Shown: piece after piece, positions 1-7,400 of the stretch | Layout of the letters: each line of letters starts with the position of its first letter | Position numbering within the stretch: the stretch's first letter is position 1 | Assembly (NCBI GenBank): GCA_043196285.1 | Contig: JBBYJL010000012.1 | Coordinates: 1-27,783, forward strand | Direction: 5' to 3' | Source: JAKAFX01 sp043196285 | Lineage (GTDB): Archaea; Thermoplasmatota; Thermoplasmata; Thermoplasmatales; Thermoplasmataceae | Length of the DNA stretch: 27,783 nt | The notes under the pieces: model-generated | Told to the model about the DNA's origin: nothing | What the model saw: the letters and a program-made list of their open reading frames with translations, nothing else | The model's database searches: none | Translations under genes and position numbers: made by a program

Positions 1-478
1 GGTTATACAACATCGCAGAATAAATCAAGAGTTGCTCAAGGTCTTGTGGAAATGTGGTTAATACATAGTTTTTATCCGGAATGGGCGTATCTTTTGTCTT
101 AAACTCTATAACAGAATTTTCAATGAAGTAATCAATTCTTCCTGATACATTGTCTATTCCGACATAACCCCCTGCCAAACTTGCTTCAGAGAATTGGAAT
201 CCTGGTAATTTTTCAAACCAGTATCTTGATATGCGGTGAATTCTTTTTCCGTAACTTAATTTTTTTTGTGTAGAAAAAGGAGTGGGCACTTTCACATTTC
301 GCTCCCAGTATGCATATACCGGGTTAACCAAGTCGGTCACAAAAAAATAATCTTTCGGTAAAACATCACCGGACATAGACTTAATAGAATTTTGTAGTAT
401 TTGAGTAAGGTTTAGATCAATCTTTATATTAGTTATAAGGTCGCCCTTCTTAGATCTCTCGAGTATACTACCAACCAT
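1..478 (-). CDS. PD-(D/E)XK nuclease-like protein (partial, C-terminus beyond window)
   Basis: An open frame runs leftward off the window edge, so only the N-terminal 159 codons are visible. Numbered from the Met at 478, it shows a GRID motif with Asp116, then EFK (Glu125, Lys127) after a short beta-hairpin-like turn, then Gln149 and Tyr153 in a DLEQLLIYS helix. This D...ExK...QxxxY order is the metal-dependent core of the RecB/Cas4-type PD-(D/E)XK nuclease superfamily. Its role (repair, defence or mobile DNA) cannot be told from this part, and no cas genes or CRISPR repeats are in the window. An upstream in-frame ATG at 493 exists, but the TATA box at 497-506 is only a few bases from it; the Met at 478 lies about 25 nt downstream, as expected for a leaderless mRNA. 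The fold assignment rests on motifs alone. Confidence 0.6.
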   Translation of the reverse strand, partial: MVGSILERSKKGDLITNIKIDLNLTQILQNSIKSMSGDVLPKDYFFVTDLVNPVYAYWERNVKVPTPFSTQKKLSYGKRIHRISRYWFEKLPGFQFSEASLAGGYVGIDNVSGRIDYFIENSVIEFKTKDTPIPDKNYVLTTFPQDLEQLLIYSAMLYN

Positions 479-496
479 TACGTTTACAGTCATGCT

Positions 497-513
497 TTAT
501 ATATATTTTTTCG
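497..513 (-). promoter_or_regulatory. TATA box/BRE of the nuclease-like gene
   Basis: On the minus strand an A-rich BRE-like stretch (about 507-513) precedes an ATATATATAAA TATA box (497-506). Its centre is about 25 nt from the Met codon at 478. The MITE-like element ends 4 bp upstream of the A-rich stretch. Confidence 0.5.
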
Positions 514-517
514 TATA

Positions 518-884
518 GTAACAGGTCAGTAGAGTGTGCATCCTATCCGGGATGAGATCTCTTCTTGAATATGATCTTTCCAGAATTATATGGTATGAAG
601 TTCTTCTTTCTAAGCTTCGCTGTGTATAATATAGAGAAGAGTTTTGCGTATGCTTCAGATCCCTTTGCGGATCTTGTTCCTCCTGTTCTCTTTCTGGAGT
701 TTGTCCACTATTTTCTTAAGATTCACATATGCTCTCTGGAATTTCTCCATAATTTCCTGATCCCTTGGTGTTTCTGCTGACAGATAAATCATGTTATTAA
801 TATACTGCATTCATTATATATTGATCTTTCGGTTCAAAACGTATGTTCTGACGAAGGTTAATGCACATTTAACTGACCAGTTAC
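518..884 (-). mobile_element. MITE-like element, copy 1 (367 bp)
   Basis: This 367-bp block recurs inverted at 17669-18035, with about 20 substitutions and no indels (roughly 95% identity by eye). Its ends are imperfect 24-bp terminal inverted repeats starting GTAAC(A/T)GGTCAGT and finishing TGTGCAT, 20 of 24 matching. It encodes no transposase, so it would need one supplied in trans. Flanking 8-mers (TTCGTATA on the left, CAATGGAA on the right) do not match, so no target duplication remains at this copy. It lies exactly between two divergent promoters, that of the nuclease-like gene and that of 5S rRNA. It carries a 45-codon ORF reading leftward. Confidence 0.85.
655..792 (-). CDS. 45-aa basic helical ORF inside MITE-like element, copy 1
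   Basis: A 45-codon ORF starts MIYLSAETPRDQE and ends RKGI. It is rich in Lys, Arg and Glu, with heptad-like hydrophobics (KKIVDKL) suggesting one amphipathic helix or short coiled coil. Its start lies 92 bp from the element end, the same as in copy 2. A CGAAA-type BRE and an ATATATAA TATA box are placed about 26 nt before the ATG, so leaderless translation is possible. The two copies differ at three residues (K/E, E/G, N/K) and three silent codons, which is no clear sign of purifying selection. I recognise no family. It may be a real microprotein, or the strand may simply be open by chance. Confidence 0.35.
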   Translation of the reverse strand: MIYLSAETPRDQEIMEKFQRAYVNLKKIVDKLQKENRRNKIRKGI

Positions 885-890
885 CAATGG

Positions 891-905
891 AAAGAAATAT
901 TAAAT
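891..905 (+). promoter_or_regulatory. 5S rRNA promoter (BRE/TATA)
   Basis: AAAGAAATATTAAAT contains an A-rich BRE-like part and a TATA-like box centred near 900, about 26 nt before the 5S start. The MITE-like element ends only 6 bp upstream, so any former upstream control sequence has been displaced. Confidence 0.55.
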
Positions 906-925
906 AACATGCAACTATACAGAGT

Positions 926-1049
926 TGGTGACGGCCATAACAATGGTGAAACACCAGGTCTCATTCCGAACCCGACGGTAAAGGCCATTGTGTATTGTAT
1001 GTGTACTATCTTCCGCGAGGGGATGGGAAGTGCAATTCGCTGTCACCAC
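926..1049 (+). rRNA. 5S ribosomal RNA
   Basis: The stretch has the archaeal 5S layout. A 5' GGTGAC (927-932) pairs with GTCACC (1042-1047) as helix I. Between them are the conserved CCGAACCCGACGG loop region and a GCCGUU-like arm, and near the 3' side CCGCGAGGGGATGGGA forms the domain with loop E. Length is about 124 nt, normal for 5S. No 16S or 23S gene is nearby, which fits Thermoplasma-type genomes where the rRNA genes are unlinked (known for that group). Ends are set by helix I and may be off by a few bases. Two apparent ORFs in this stretch are artefacts of the RNA gene. Confidence 0.9.
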
Positions 1050-1075
1050 TTATTATTTCTTTATCGAGGGATCAA

Positions 1076-1669
1076 ATGTTCAAATCACAAATGTTAATTT
1101 TTTTGGTAAGGCATGGTCAAACAGACTGGAATTATCTGGGTAAGTGGCAGGGTCATGTGGGGCCTGGACTTAACAGGACAGGAATAGATCAAATTGAAAC
1201 TGCAGCAGAAAAGCTTCGAAGATATGAAATAGGCGTAATAGTGAGCAGTGATACATTACGGGCAAGAGAATCCGCATTGATTTTGGGCAACCGCTTAAGG
1301 ATCAGTTCTATTTTCTACGAAGAAAGGTTAAGAGAGAGATCCATGGGAAATTTAGTCGGTCTGACAGAAACAGAAATATTAAGAAAACATCCTGAAATCA
1401 AGTTGACAAAGGGACTGCTGGGAAATAACAATATAGAGGCAGCTGAACCATGGGAAGATTTCATTCATAGATCAACGTCAACATTTCTGGAACTCGCAAA
1501 GGAACACGACGAGAATACAGTAATTGTTACACATGGAGGAGTTATAGATCAACTGATAACGTTTATTACAGGTGATGATAGCTATCCGATAGTTTCCAAT
1601 GGTAATGTATCTTTGGTCGATGTAGATAAACTATCAGGAGCGATGAAACTCCTGCACTATTCAATATAA
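1076..1669 (+). CDS. Histidine phosphatase (phosphoglycerate mutase-like) family protein
   Basis: This 197-aa protein is a branch-1 histidine phosphatase. The RHG motif (residues 12-14, nucleophile His13) is followed by QTDWN, then SSDTLRARESA (57-67) with the phosphate-pocket Arg. ERLRERSMGN (83-92) has the acid/base Glu, and VTHGG has the second His153. The family includes cofactor-dependent phosphoglycerate mutases and broad phosphatases such as alpha-ribazole phosphatase (CobC) and CobZ-like enzymes; the substrate cannot be chosen from motifs. The frame is open further upstream, but that part lies in the 5S gene. ATG 1076 follows a GAGGG ribosome-binding site (1066-1070); ATG 1091 is a second option. 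It begins 27 nt after the 5S end, so it could be transcribed by read-through. Confidence 0.85.
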   Translation: MFKSQMLIFLVRHGQTDWNYLGKWQGHVGPGLNRTGIDQIETAAEKLRRYEIGVIVSSDTLRARESALILGNRLRISSIFYEERLRERSMGNLVGLTETEILRKHPEIKLTKGLLGNNNIEAAEPWEDFIHRSTSTFLELAKEHDENTVIVTHGGVIDQLITFITGDDSYPIVSNGNVSLVDVDKLSGAMKLLHYSI

Positions 1670-1708
1670 CTTAAAACTTTTAATCTACCATCCGTTCACC
1701 ATAAACCT

Positions 1709-2851
1709 ATGCGGAAGAAAACCGAAGCTGGATCCAATGATGGATCGGAACCCTTTTCATTGGAGGACGACAACACTAAACTGTTGGAGAATTTTGGCGC
1801 AAAACCCATAAAAGATGTTGCGAACACACCTGATTTTTACACTTTCAGAAATAATCTCATGGTTTCACATCGTGATTTTGACAAATATATGTCTCTTATT
1901 ATGTCAGGAGAGAAAAGTGCGATCGTATCAGGCTTTAACGCAAGTTCATCGCCTCACCTTGCGCATCTTGCTGTATTCGATACAAACAGAATGTTCCAGC
2001 AAAAGTATGGATCAGAAGTTTTTATTCCTATTTCAGACGATGAAAGTTATGTTTCCGGGAAAATAAAATCGCAGGCTGAAGGGCTGAAAATGTCCCTGAT
2101 CATTGCCAGAAGCATGATCGCATTGGGCTTTGACATTCGAAAGACAAAAATCATAATTGACCAGCTCTACACCAATATCTACAACTTTGCCATTCAACTT
2201 TCTAGATCAGTAACTCTTTCAACGGTGAAAGCAAGTTATGGATACTCTTCTGACAAGAATATTGGTATGCATTTCTATCCAGCGGTTCAGTCAGCACACA
2301 TTCTGCTTCCTAACCATTTTGGAATAAGAAACGTACTTGTACCAATAGGGCCGGACGAAGACCCTCATATAAGGATCTGCAGAGACATATCTGAACTTTA
2401 TGGATACAGAAAACCGGCAGTAATCCATTCAAGATTCCTACCGGGAATAGATGGAAAGAAAATGTCAAAATCTAAGGACAACGCAATATTCCTCCTGGAA
2501 GACGAAAAGGTAATCAGAAGGAAGATTCTCAACGCCTTCAGTGGAGGCCAGGCTTCGATTGAAGAGCACAGGCGTATTGGAGGAAACCCGGAGGTTGATG
2601 TCCCCTTCATGTATCTTAAGAGCTATTTCCTGTCTCCTTCGGAATCAATGGAGATTGAAGAGGAATACAAATCTGGAAAACTCTTAAGCGGGGAGATGAA
2701 AAATATGTTGATCGAGAAGACTCTGGAAAGACTGAAACCCTTCCAGGAGAGATACCGCAAAACCGGACCAGAGGATATGAAGAAAATACTCCTTTTAAAC
2801 GATCATACAGACATTGAAAAAATCCTTGATGAATCAGGAATTTTTACATGA
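1709..2851 (+). CDS. trpS: Tryptophan--tRNA ligase (TrpRS)
   Basis: This is a 380-aa class I aminoacyl-tRNA synthetase that charges tRNA-Trp. The KMSKS loop is exact (251-255). It is followed by the AFSGG...EEHRR.GG.PEVDVPFMYL block (about 273-299) and KLLSGEMK, which are typical of archaeal/eukaryotic TrpRS. The N-terminal KLLENFGAKPI also fits archaeal TrpRS. The HIGH signature appears as HLAH (83-86) inside NASSSPHLAHL, a Gly-to-Ala change at the usual Gly. Start ATG 1709 has a TATA-like CTTTTAAT about 28 nt upstream, consistent with a leaderless message. The 3' end is convergent with mtnA, with only 2 bp between the stop codons. TyrRS was considered, but the C-terminal half fits TrpRS better. 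Confidence 0.9.
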   Translation: MRKKTEAGSNDGSEPFSLEDDNTKLLENFGAKPIKDVANTPDFYTFRNNLMVSHRDFDKYMSLIMSGEKSAIVSGFNASSSPHLAHLAVFDTNRMFQQKYGSEVFIPISDDESYVSGKIKSQAEGLKMSLIIARSMIALGFDIRKTKIIIDQLYTNIYNFAIQLSRSVTLSTVKASYGYSSDKNIGMHFYPAVQSAHILLPNHFGIRNVLVPIGPDEDPHIRICRDISELYGYRKPAVIHSRFLPGIDGKKMSKSKDNAIFLLEDEKVIRRKILNAFSGGQASIEEHRRIGGNPEVDVPFMYLKSYFLSPSESMEIEEEYKSGKLLSGEMKNMLIEKTLERLKPFQERYRKTGPEDMKKILLLNDHTDIEKILDESGIFT

Positions 2852-2853
2852 AA

Positions 2854-3876
2854 TTATGATTCTCTCATAAAGAGATCTCTACCAATCTGATTTTTAAGCG
2901 TTCCAAGCTCCTCCGGTTTGAAAATCCCGTATTCAGTGATGAATGCGGTAACATATCTGAATGGAGTTACATCAAACGCGGGGTTTTTAGCATGGCTTTC
3001 ACTGGGTCCGATGCTTGTTTCTCCTATTCTCTTGACCTCATCTTCACTTCTCTCTTCCACTACAATTTCATCGCCAGTCTTAATTGAAAAATCAAAAGTG
3101 CTACCAGGAGCTGCAACGTAGAAAGGAATGTTGTTCTCTTTTGCCAGCACTGCCTTTTCATACGTTCCTATTTTGTTTGCAAAATCACCATTATTTGCAA
3201 TTCTGTCAGCTCCTACTATCGCCATGTCGATATCCCTGTTATGCATGAAGTAACCAGCAGCATTGTCTGCAATTATTGCGTGATCAATATTTTCCTGAAG
3301 TAATTCCCAGGCTGTGAGCTTCGCGCCCTGCAGTCTAGGTCTGGTTTCATCTACATATACAAAAATATTCTTTCCACTTATCTTTGCCATTCTCATAGGT
3401 GCCAGTGCTGTTCCCCAGTCAAGAACTGCCAGTGCACCCGCATTGCAGTGCGTCAGTATCCTGGAGTCCTGAGATATAAGAGAATTTCCATATTCGCCTA
3501 TCTTTTTGCATCTTCCGGATATCTCGGTCGCGTAACGTCTTGCAGCGGACATCATAAAGTTGTTTGCAGTCATATATTTTATCGCCTTGAAAAGATCATA
3601 TGCAGTTGGTCTGGTATTCCTTATCATATTGACAGCATCTGCCATGGTTTCTCCGTTCTCCTTGGCCATTGCCAGCCCGTAAGCTGCAGTAACGCCTATG
3701 GCTGGGGCCCCTCTCACAACCATGTCCTTGATGGCAAATGCAATGTCTTCAGAATTATTGGCATCGAATATCTCTACTTTTTCAGGGAGTTTTCTTTGAT
3801 CAATCATCCTTACGGACTTATTCTCGAACCATACTGCCTGTAGATTCCTTATCTGGCCATCAACGGTAATTTTCAT
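2854..3876 (-). CDS. mtnA: S-methyl-5-thioribose-1-phosphate isomerase (aIF-2B-like family)
   Basis: This 340-aa enzyme isomerises methylthioribose-1-phosphate to methylthioribulose-1-phosphate in methionine salvage. It shows VRGAPAIGVTAAYG (54-67), the catalytic Cys144 in LTHCNAGALA, DETRPRLQGAKLTAWEL (176-192), and the catalytic Asp224 in VGADRIANNGD with FANKIGTYE after it. The length is normal. The family also holds eIF2B-alpha-like proteins and ribose-1,5-bisphosphate isomerase, but the RGAPAIG and Cys/Asp pair point to MtnA. A GGAGAA ribosome-binding sequence sits a few bases before ATG 3876, and a TATA-like ATATATTTTATAT lies at 3901-3913. It is a single-gene unit, convergent with trpS. 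With ahcY at the far end of the window it marks two separate routes for recycling SAM products. Confidence 0.9.
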   Translation of the reverse strand: MKITVDGQIRNLQAVWFENKSVRMIDQRKLPEKVEIFDANNSEDIAFAIKDMVVRGAPAIGVTAAYGLAMAKENGETMADAVNMIRNTRPTAYDLFKAIKYMTANNFMMSAARRYATEISGRCKKIGEYGNSLISQDSRILTHCNAGALAVLDWGTALAPMRMAKISGKNIFVYVDETRPRLQGAKLTAWELLQENIDHAIIADNAAGYFMHNRDIDMAIVGADRIANNGDFANKIGTYEKAVLAKENNIPFYVAAPGSTFDFSIKTGDEIVVEERSEDEVKRIGETSIGPSESHAKNPAFDVTPFRYVTAFITEYGIFKPEELGTLKNQIGRDLFMRES

Positions 3877-3900
3877 GATTTCTCCAAATTGTGCCGGGGA

Positions 3901-3913
3901 ATATAAAATATAT
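3901..3913 (-). promoter_or_regulatory. mtnA: TATA box of mtnA
   Basis: The minus strand reads ATATATTTTATAT, centred about 31 nt before the start codon, giving a very short leader. The rest of the gene-free stretch 3877-4139 holds only this promoter and that of tRNA-Lys; nothing else was recognised there. Confidence 0.5.
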
Positions 3914-4094
3914 CGCAGATTCGAAGAGACTCACCAGGTTATTCAGCAATGCCCATGTGTAATGAATATCTGTGATTTGTTTCAACTAAAGGACTGCCGA
4001 AATACACTTTTTGCACATGCATGGCGATTATTTTCCATTCCATATTTATTTTTCCATCGATTTGGAAACCCTATAAGCACTTGCCTTAATTAAG

Positions 4095-4106
4095 AATATT
4101 TATATC
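4095..4106 (+). promoter_or_regulatory. TATA box of the tRNA-Lys/RNA polymerase operon
   Basis: AATATTTATATC is centred near 4101, placing transcription start near 4127, some 13 nt before tRNA-Lys. No other TATA-like box lies between the tRNA and rpoH, so it may serve the whole block. Confidence 0.45.
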
Positions 4107-4139
4107 CTGAGGACATATACGATTTGCCTTTGAACAGAT

Positions 4140-4213
4140 GGGCCCGTAGCTCAGCTAGGTAGAGCATCTGGCTTTTAACCAGGTGGTCGAGGGTTCGAAC
4201 CCCTCCGGGCCCG
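4140..4213 (+). tRNA. tRNA-Lys (anticodon TTT)
   Basis: A 74-nt cloverleaf: acceptor GGGCCCG/CGGGCCC, D-arm AGCTCAGCTAGGTAGAGC, anticodon stem TCTGG/CCAGG around loop CTTTTAA (anticodon UUU), T-arm GAGGG-TTCGAAC-CCCTC, and discriminator G. CCA is not encoded and there is no intron. The rpoH start lies only 18 nt downstream, so the tRNA is probably processed out of the rpoHBA1A2 transcript. Confidence 0.97.
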
Positions 4214-4231
4214 CATAGGCGGTGAATGACG

Positions 4232-4495
4232 ATGGCAAGAGTTAACGTGCTTAAACACGAAATGGTCCCGGAACATTATATAGTTACAAAAAAGGAAGAG
4301 GAAAGCCTTTTAAAGCAATTGGGAATATCGAAGGACTTGCTTCCTAGAATTAATAGAAGCGACCCAGCAATAAAGGCTCTAGAGGAAATTAACGGCCCGA
4401 TCGAAGAGGGTACTATAATTAAGATTATAAGGAAGAGTCCTACCGCTGGAACATCTACATACTATAGGGTAGTGGAAAGTGGTGTCTTTAAATGA
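4232..4495 (+). CDS. rpoH: DNA-directed RNA polymerase subunit H (Rpo5)
   Basis: This 87-aa subunit corresponds to the C-terminal domain of eukaryotic Rpb5 and docks in the downstream-DNA jaw of the archaeal enzyme. It shows HEMVPEHYIVTKKEEESLLKQLGI near the N-terminus, then LPRINRSDPAIKALE and the end STYYRVVESG, typical of archaeal RpoH in length and sequence. An in-frame ATG at 4226 is also possible. ATG 4232 is preferred because a GGTGA ribosome-binding site (4221-4225) is 6 nt before it, but abuts the earlier ATG. It is the first protein gene of the polymerase operon, and its stop overlaps the rpoB start as ATGA. Confidence 0.95.
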   Translation: MARVNVLKHEMVPEHYIVTKKEEESLLKQLGISKDLLPRINRSDPAIKALEEINGPIEEGTIIKIIRKSPTAGTSTYYRVVESGVFK

Positions 4496-7400
4496 AGGAA
4501 ATTATTGATTCGTTTTTTAAGAAGGAGGGCGCAGTTAACCACCAGATTGAACCAATGAACTATTTTTTGGCGACTAAGGACAATCCAAATAGCATCATGC
4601 AGATGATTGTTGACGAAACGAAGGTCACAGATGATGATGATTTTGGCACATTAATTCTTGATAAGTCAAAAACAGGAGGAAGGGATATAAGGATTATCTT
4701 TGGAAGGCCTAAAGAGAATGGGAAATATGTCGGGGACTCAACTATATGGGTTGAGAAACCAGAGATCAAGGAAGCATCGGGGGCATCGAACCAGATCACT
4801 CCAAACGAAGCGAGACTAAGAGACCTCAACTACATGGCACCTATAATGCTTAAGGTTGGAATAGTTGAAGATGGTATCCAGAAGGACTATGAAACAATTA
4901 AAATTGGCGACATGCCGGTTATGGTAAGATCAAAAATCTGCACACTTTACGGGGAGAATCTGGATAATTACATAGAAAAAAACAACGGTCCTGTCAGTGG
5001 AACACGGGAAGAGAAACTTCAATACGTCGGGGAGGATCCAAATGATCCTGGAGGTTACTTCATAATCGGCGGTTCCGAACGTGTCATAGTTTCTCTCGAG
5101 GATCTCGCTCCAAACAGGATACTTATAGAATCTGAAGAGAAATACGAAACAAGAGTTGAAGTTGCAAAAGTCTTCTCACAAAAGGGTGGATTCAGGGCAA
5201 TGACTTCGTTGGAAAAAGGAAACGATGGAATTATAAGTGTATCAATTCCAAGCGTAGCAGGAACTATTCCTCTGGTTATATTGATGCGTACTCTCGGTAT
5301 GCAAAAGGATGTGGAGATTCACGATGCAATAAGGTCAGTGCCAGAGATGGAACCAATTATATACGCAAACATCGAGGATGCAAAGAACATAAAGATTCTT
5401 CCCCCAAACGGCATAAATACAACTGAGGATGGCATAGCATATCTTGAGAAGAGGTTTGCCTCCGGGCAGGCCAAGGAATATAGGGAGAAGAAAGTCTCAC
5501 AAATGCTGGATAAGTCTCTATTGCCTCACCTTGGGGACTCCCCTGACGACAGGCTAAAGAAGGCGATTTATCTGGGCAGGATGGCCAGATCTCTTCTGGA
5601 ACTGAGCCTCGGCATAAGGAAGGAAGATGACAAGGATCATCTTTCCAACAAGAGAATTAAGCTATCCAGTGATCTTCTAGACGAACTTTTTAGAGGGGCA
5701 TTTCAGGCAGTCATGAAAGACCTTAAATATCAACTTGAAAGAACATACAACAGAAAGAAAGGAATCAGGCTCAAGCCTGCAGTAAGACAGGATCTTCTTA
5801 CGCAAAAAATGCTCCATGCAATGGCTACTGGAAACTGGACAGGCGGAAGAACAGGTATTTCACAGTTGCTTGACAGGGTTTCAAACGTCAGCACCATGAG
5901 CCATCTCAGAAGAATCATATCACCATTGACAAGATCCCAACCTCACTTTGAGGCAAGGGACCTTCATCCGACACAGTGGGGCAGAATTTGTCCCAATGAG
6001 ACACCTGAAGGCCAAAACTGCGGTTTAGTTAAAAATGCAGCGCTCATGATCAATGTCACGGAAGGTATAGACTCTTCAGACGTAATGCAGGTTCTTACTG
6101 AACTTGGGGTCGGAGAAATAAAGGAAGAAAGACCGGATGCGGGTAGGGTCTATCTGAACGGAGATCTTGTAGGGTACCACGACGATCCTATCGAACTAAC
6201 GAATCAGGTTAGATCGAAAAGGCGTAATGGGGAAATATCCCATGAAGTAAATATAAAATATGATGCCAAAACAAGCGAAGTTGTGATAAATTGTGATAGA
6301 GGAAGACTAAGAAGACTCCTGCTTGTTCTCAAAAATGGAAACACTCTCATCGATTCTAAAATCCTCAAAAAAGTTGGAAATGGTGATTATTCAATACAGG
6401 ATCTTCTGAAGATGGGAGTAATAGAATGGATAGATGCTGAAGAGGAAGAAAATCTGTATGTTGCAGTCTACGCCTATGAACTTCCCGACAGGTGCCCGCA
6501 TTGCAATAATTATCTTTACAGGAGCATGGTGAGATGGGAGGATCCTGGAAAATTAACATCACAGGTTCCCGAAGAGTTTGAGTTGAGATGTCTTTCATGT
6601 AACGGTTTACTGAAAGCCAGAAGCCTGCTGACTGCGGAACACACACATCTCGAAATTGATCCAGCACTCATTCTTGGTGTTGTTGCGTCTATGATACCCT
6701 ATCCTGAGCATAATTCTTCTCCAAGGATTACAATGGCGGCCGCAATGACAAAGCAGTCTATAGGTCTGGCTGCAACTAACTTCAGGATAAGGAGTGATAC
6801 CCGTGGCCATGTCCTTCACTATCCACAGATTCCACTTGTGAAGACTCGTATCATGGATTACGTGAATTATCAGAAAAAGCCTGCTGGCCAGAACTTTGTG
6901 GTCGCAGTGCTTTCTTACCAGGGATATAATATTCAGGATGCGATTGTATTTAACAAGGCGGCGATTGAAAGGGGCATAGGTAGAAGTTCCTTCTTTAGAA
7001 CCTATACAGCTGAAGAAAGGAGGTATCCTGGTGGGCAGGAGGATCGCTTCGAAATTCCTACGCATGACGTCCTTGGTGCAAGGGCAGAAGAATTTTATAA
7101 GAATCTCGATGAAAACGGCATAATATTTCCGGAATCATATGTAGAAGGCTCTGACGTACTTGTTGGAAAAACTTCCCCTCCAAGATTTCTGGAGGAAGGA
7201 GGAGACAAACTCGGTCCACAGAGAAGGAGAGAATCATCTGTAACAATTCGGCCCAACGAGAAGGGATTCGTGGACAACGTTTTCCTAACAGTTTCAGAAA
7301 GCAACAGCAGAGTTGTGAAAATAAAGGTCAGAAGTGACAGAACACCTGAAATAGGGGACAAATTTGCCTCGAGACACGGTCAGAAAGGTGTTATAGGGGT

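Noticed and set aside
565..780. 71-codon plus-strand ORF, also present as 17773-17988 on the minus strand
   Set aside because: It is antisense to the 45-codon ORF of the MITE-like element, hydrophobic only because the opposite strand is Lys/Glu-rich, and has no promoter or ribosome-binding site of its own.
909..1097. 62-codon ORF and the upstream part (995-1075) of the phosphatase frame
   Set aside because: Both lie in the 5S rRNA gene; the phosphatase motifs begin only after ATG 1076.
3448..3843. 131-codon plus-strand ORF opposite mtnA
   Set aside because: It is a shadow frame of a well-supported enzyme, with no promoter and no recognisable motif.
6607..7065. 152-codon minus-strand ORF opposite rpoB
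   Set aside because: Antisense shadow inside conserved RpoB sequence.
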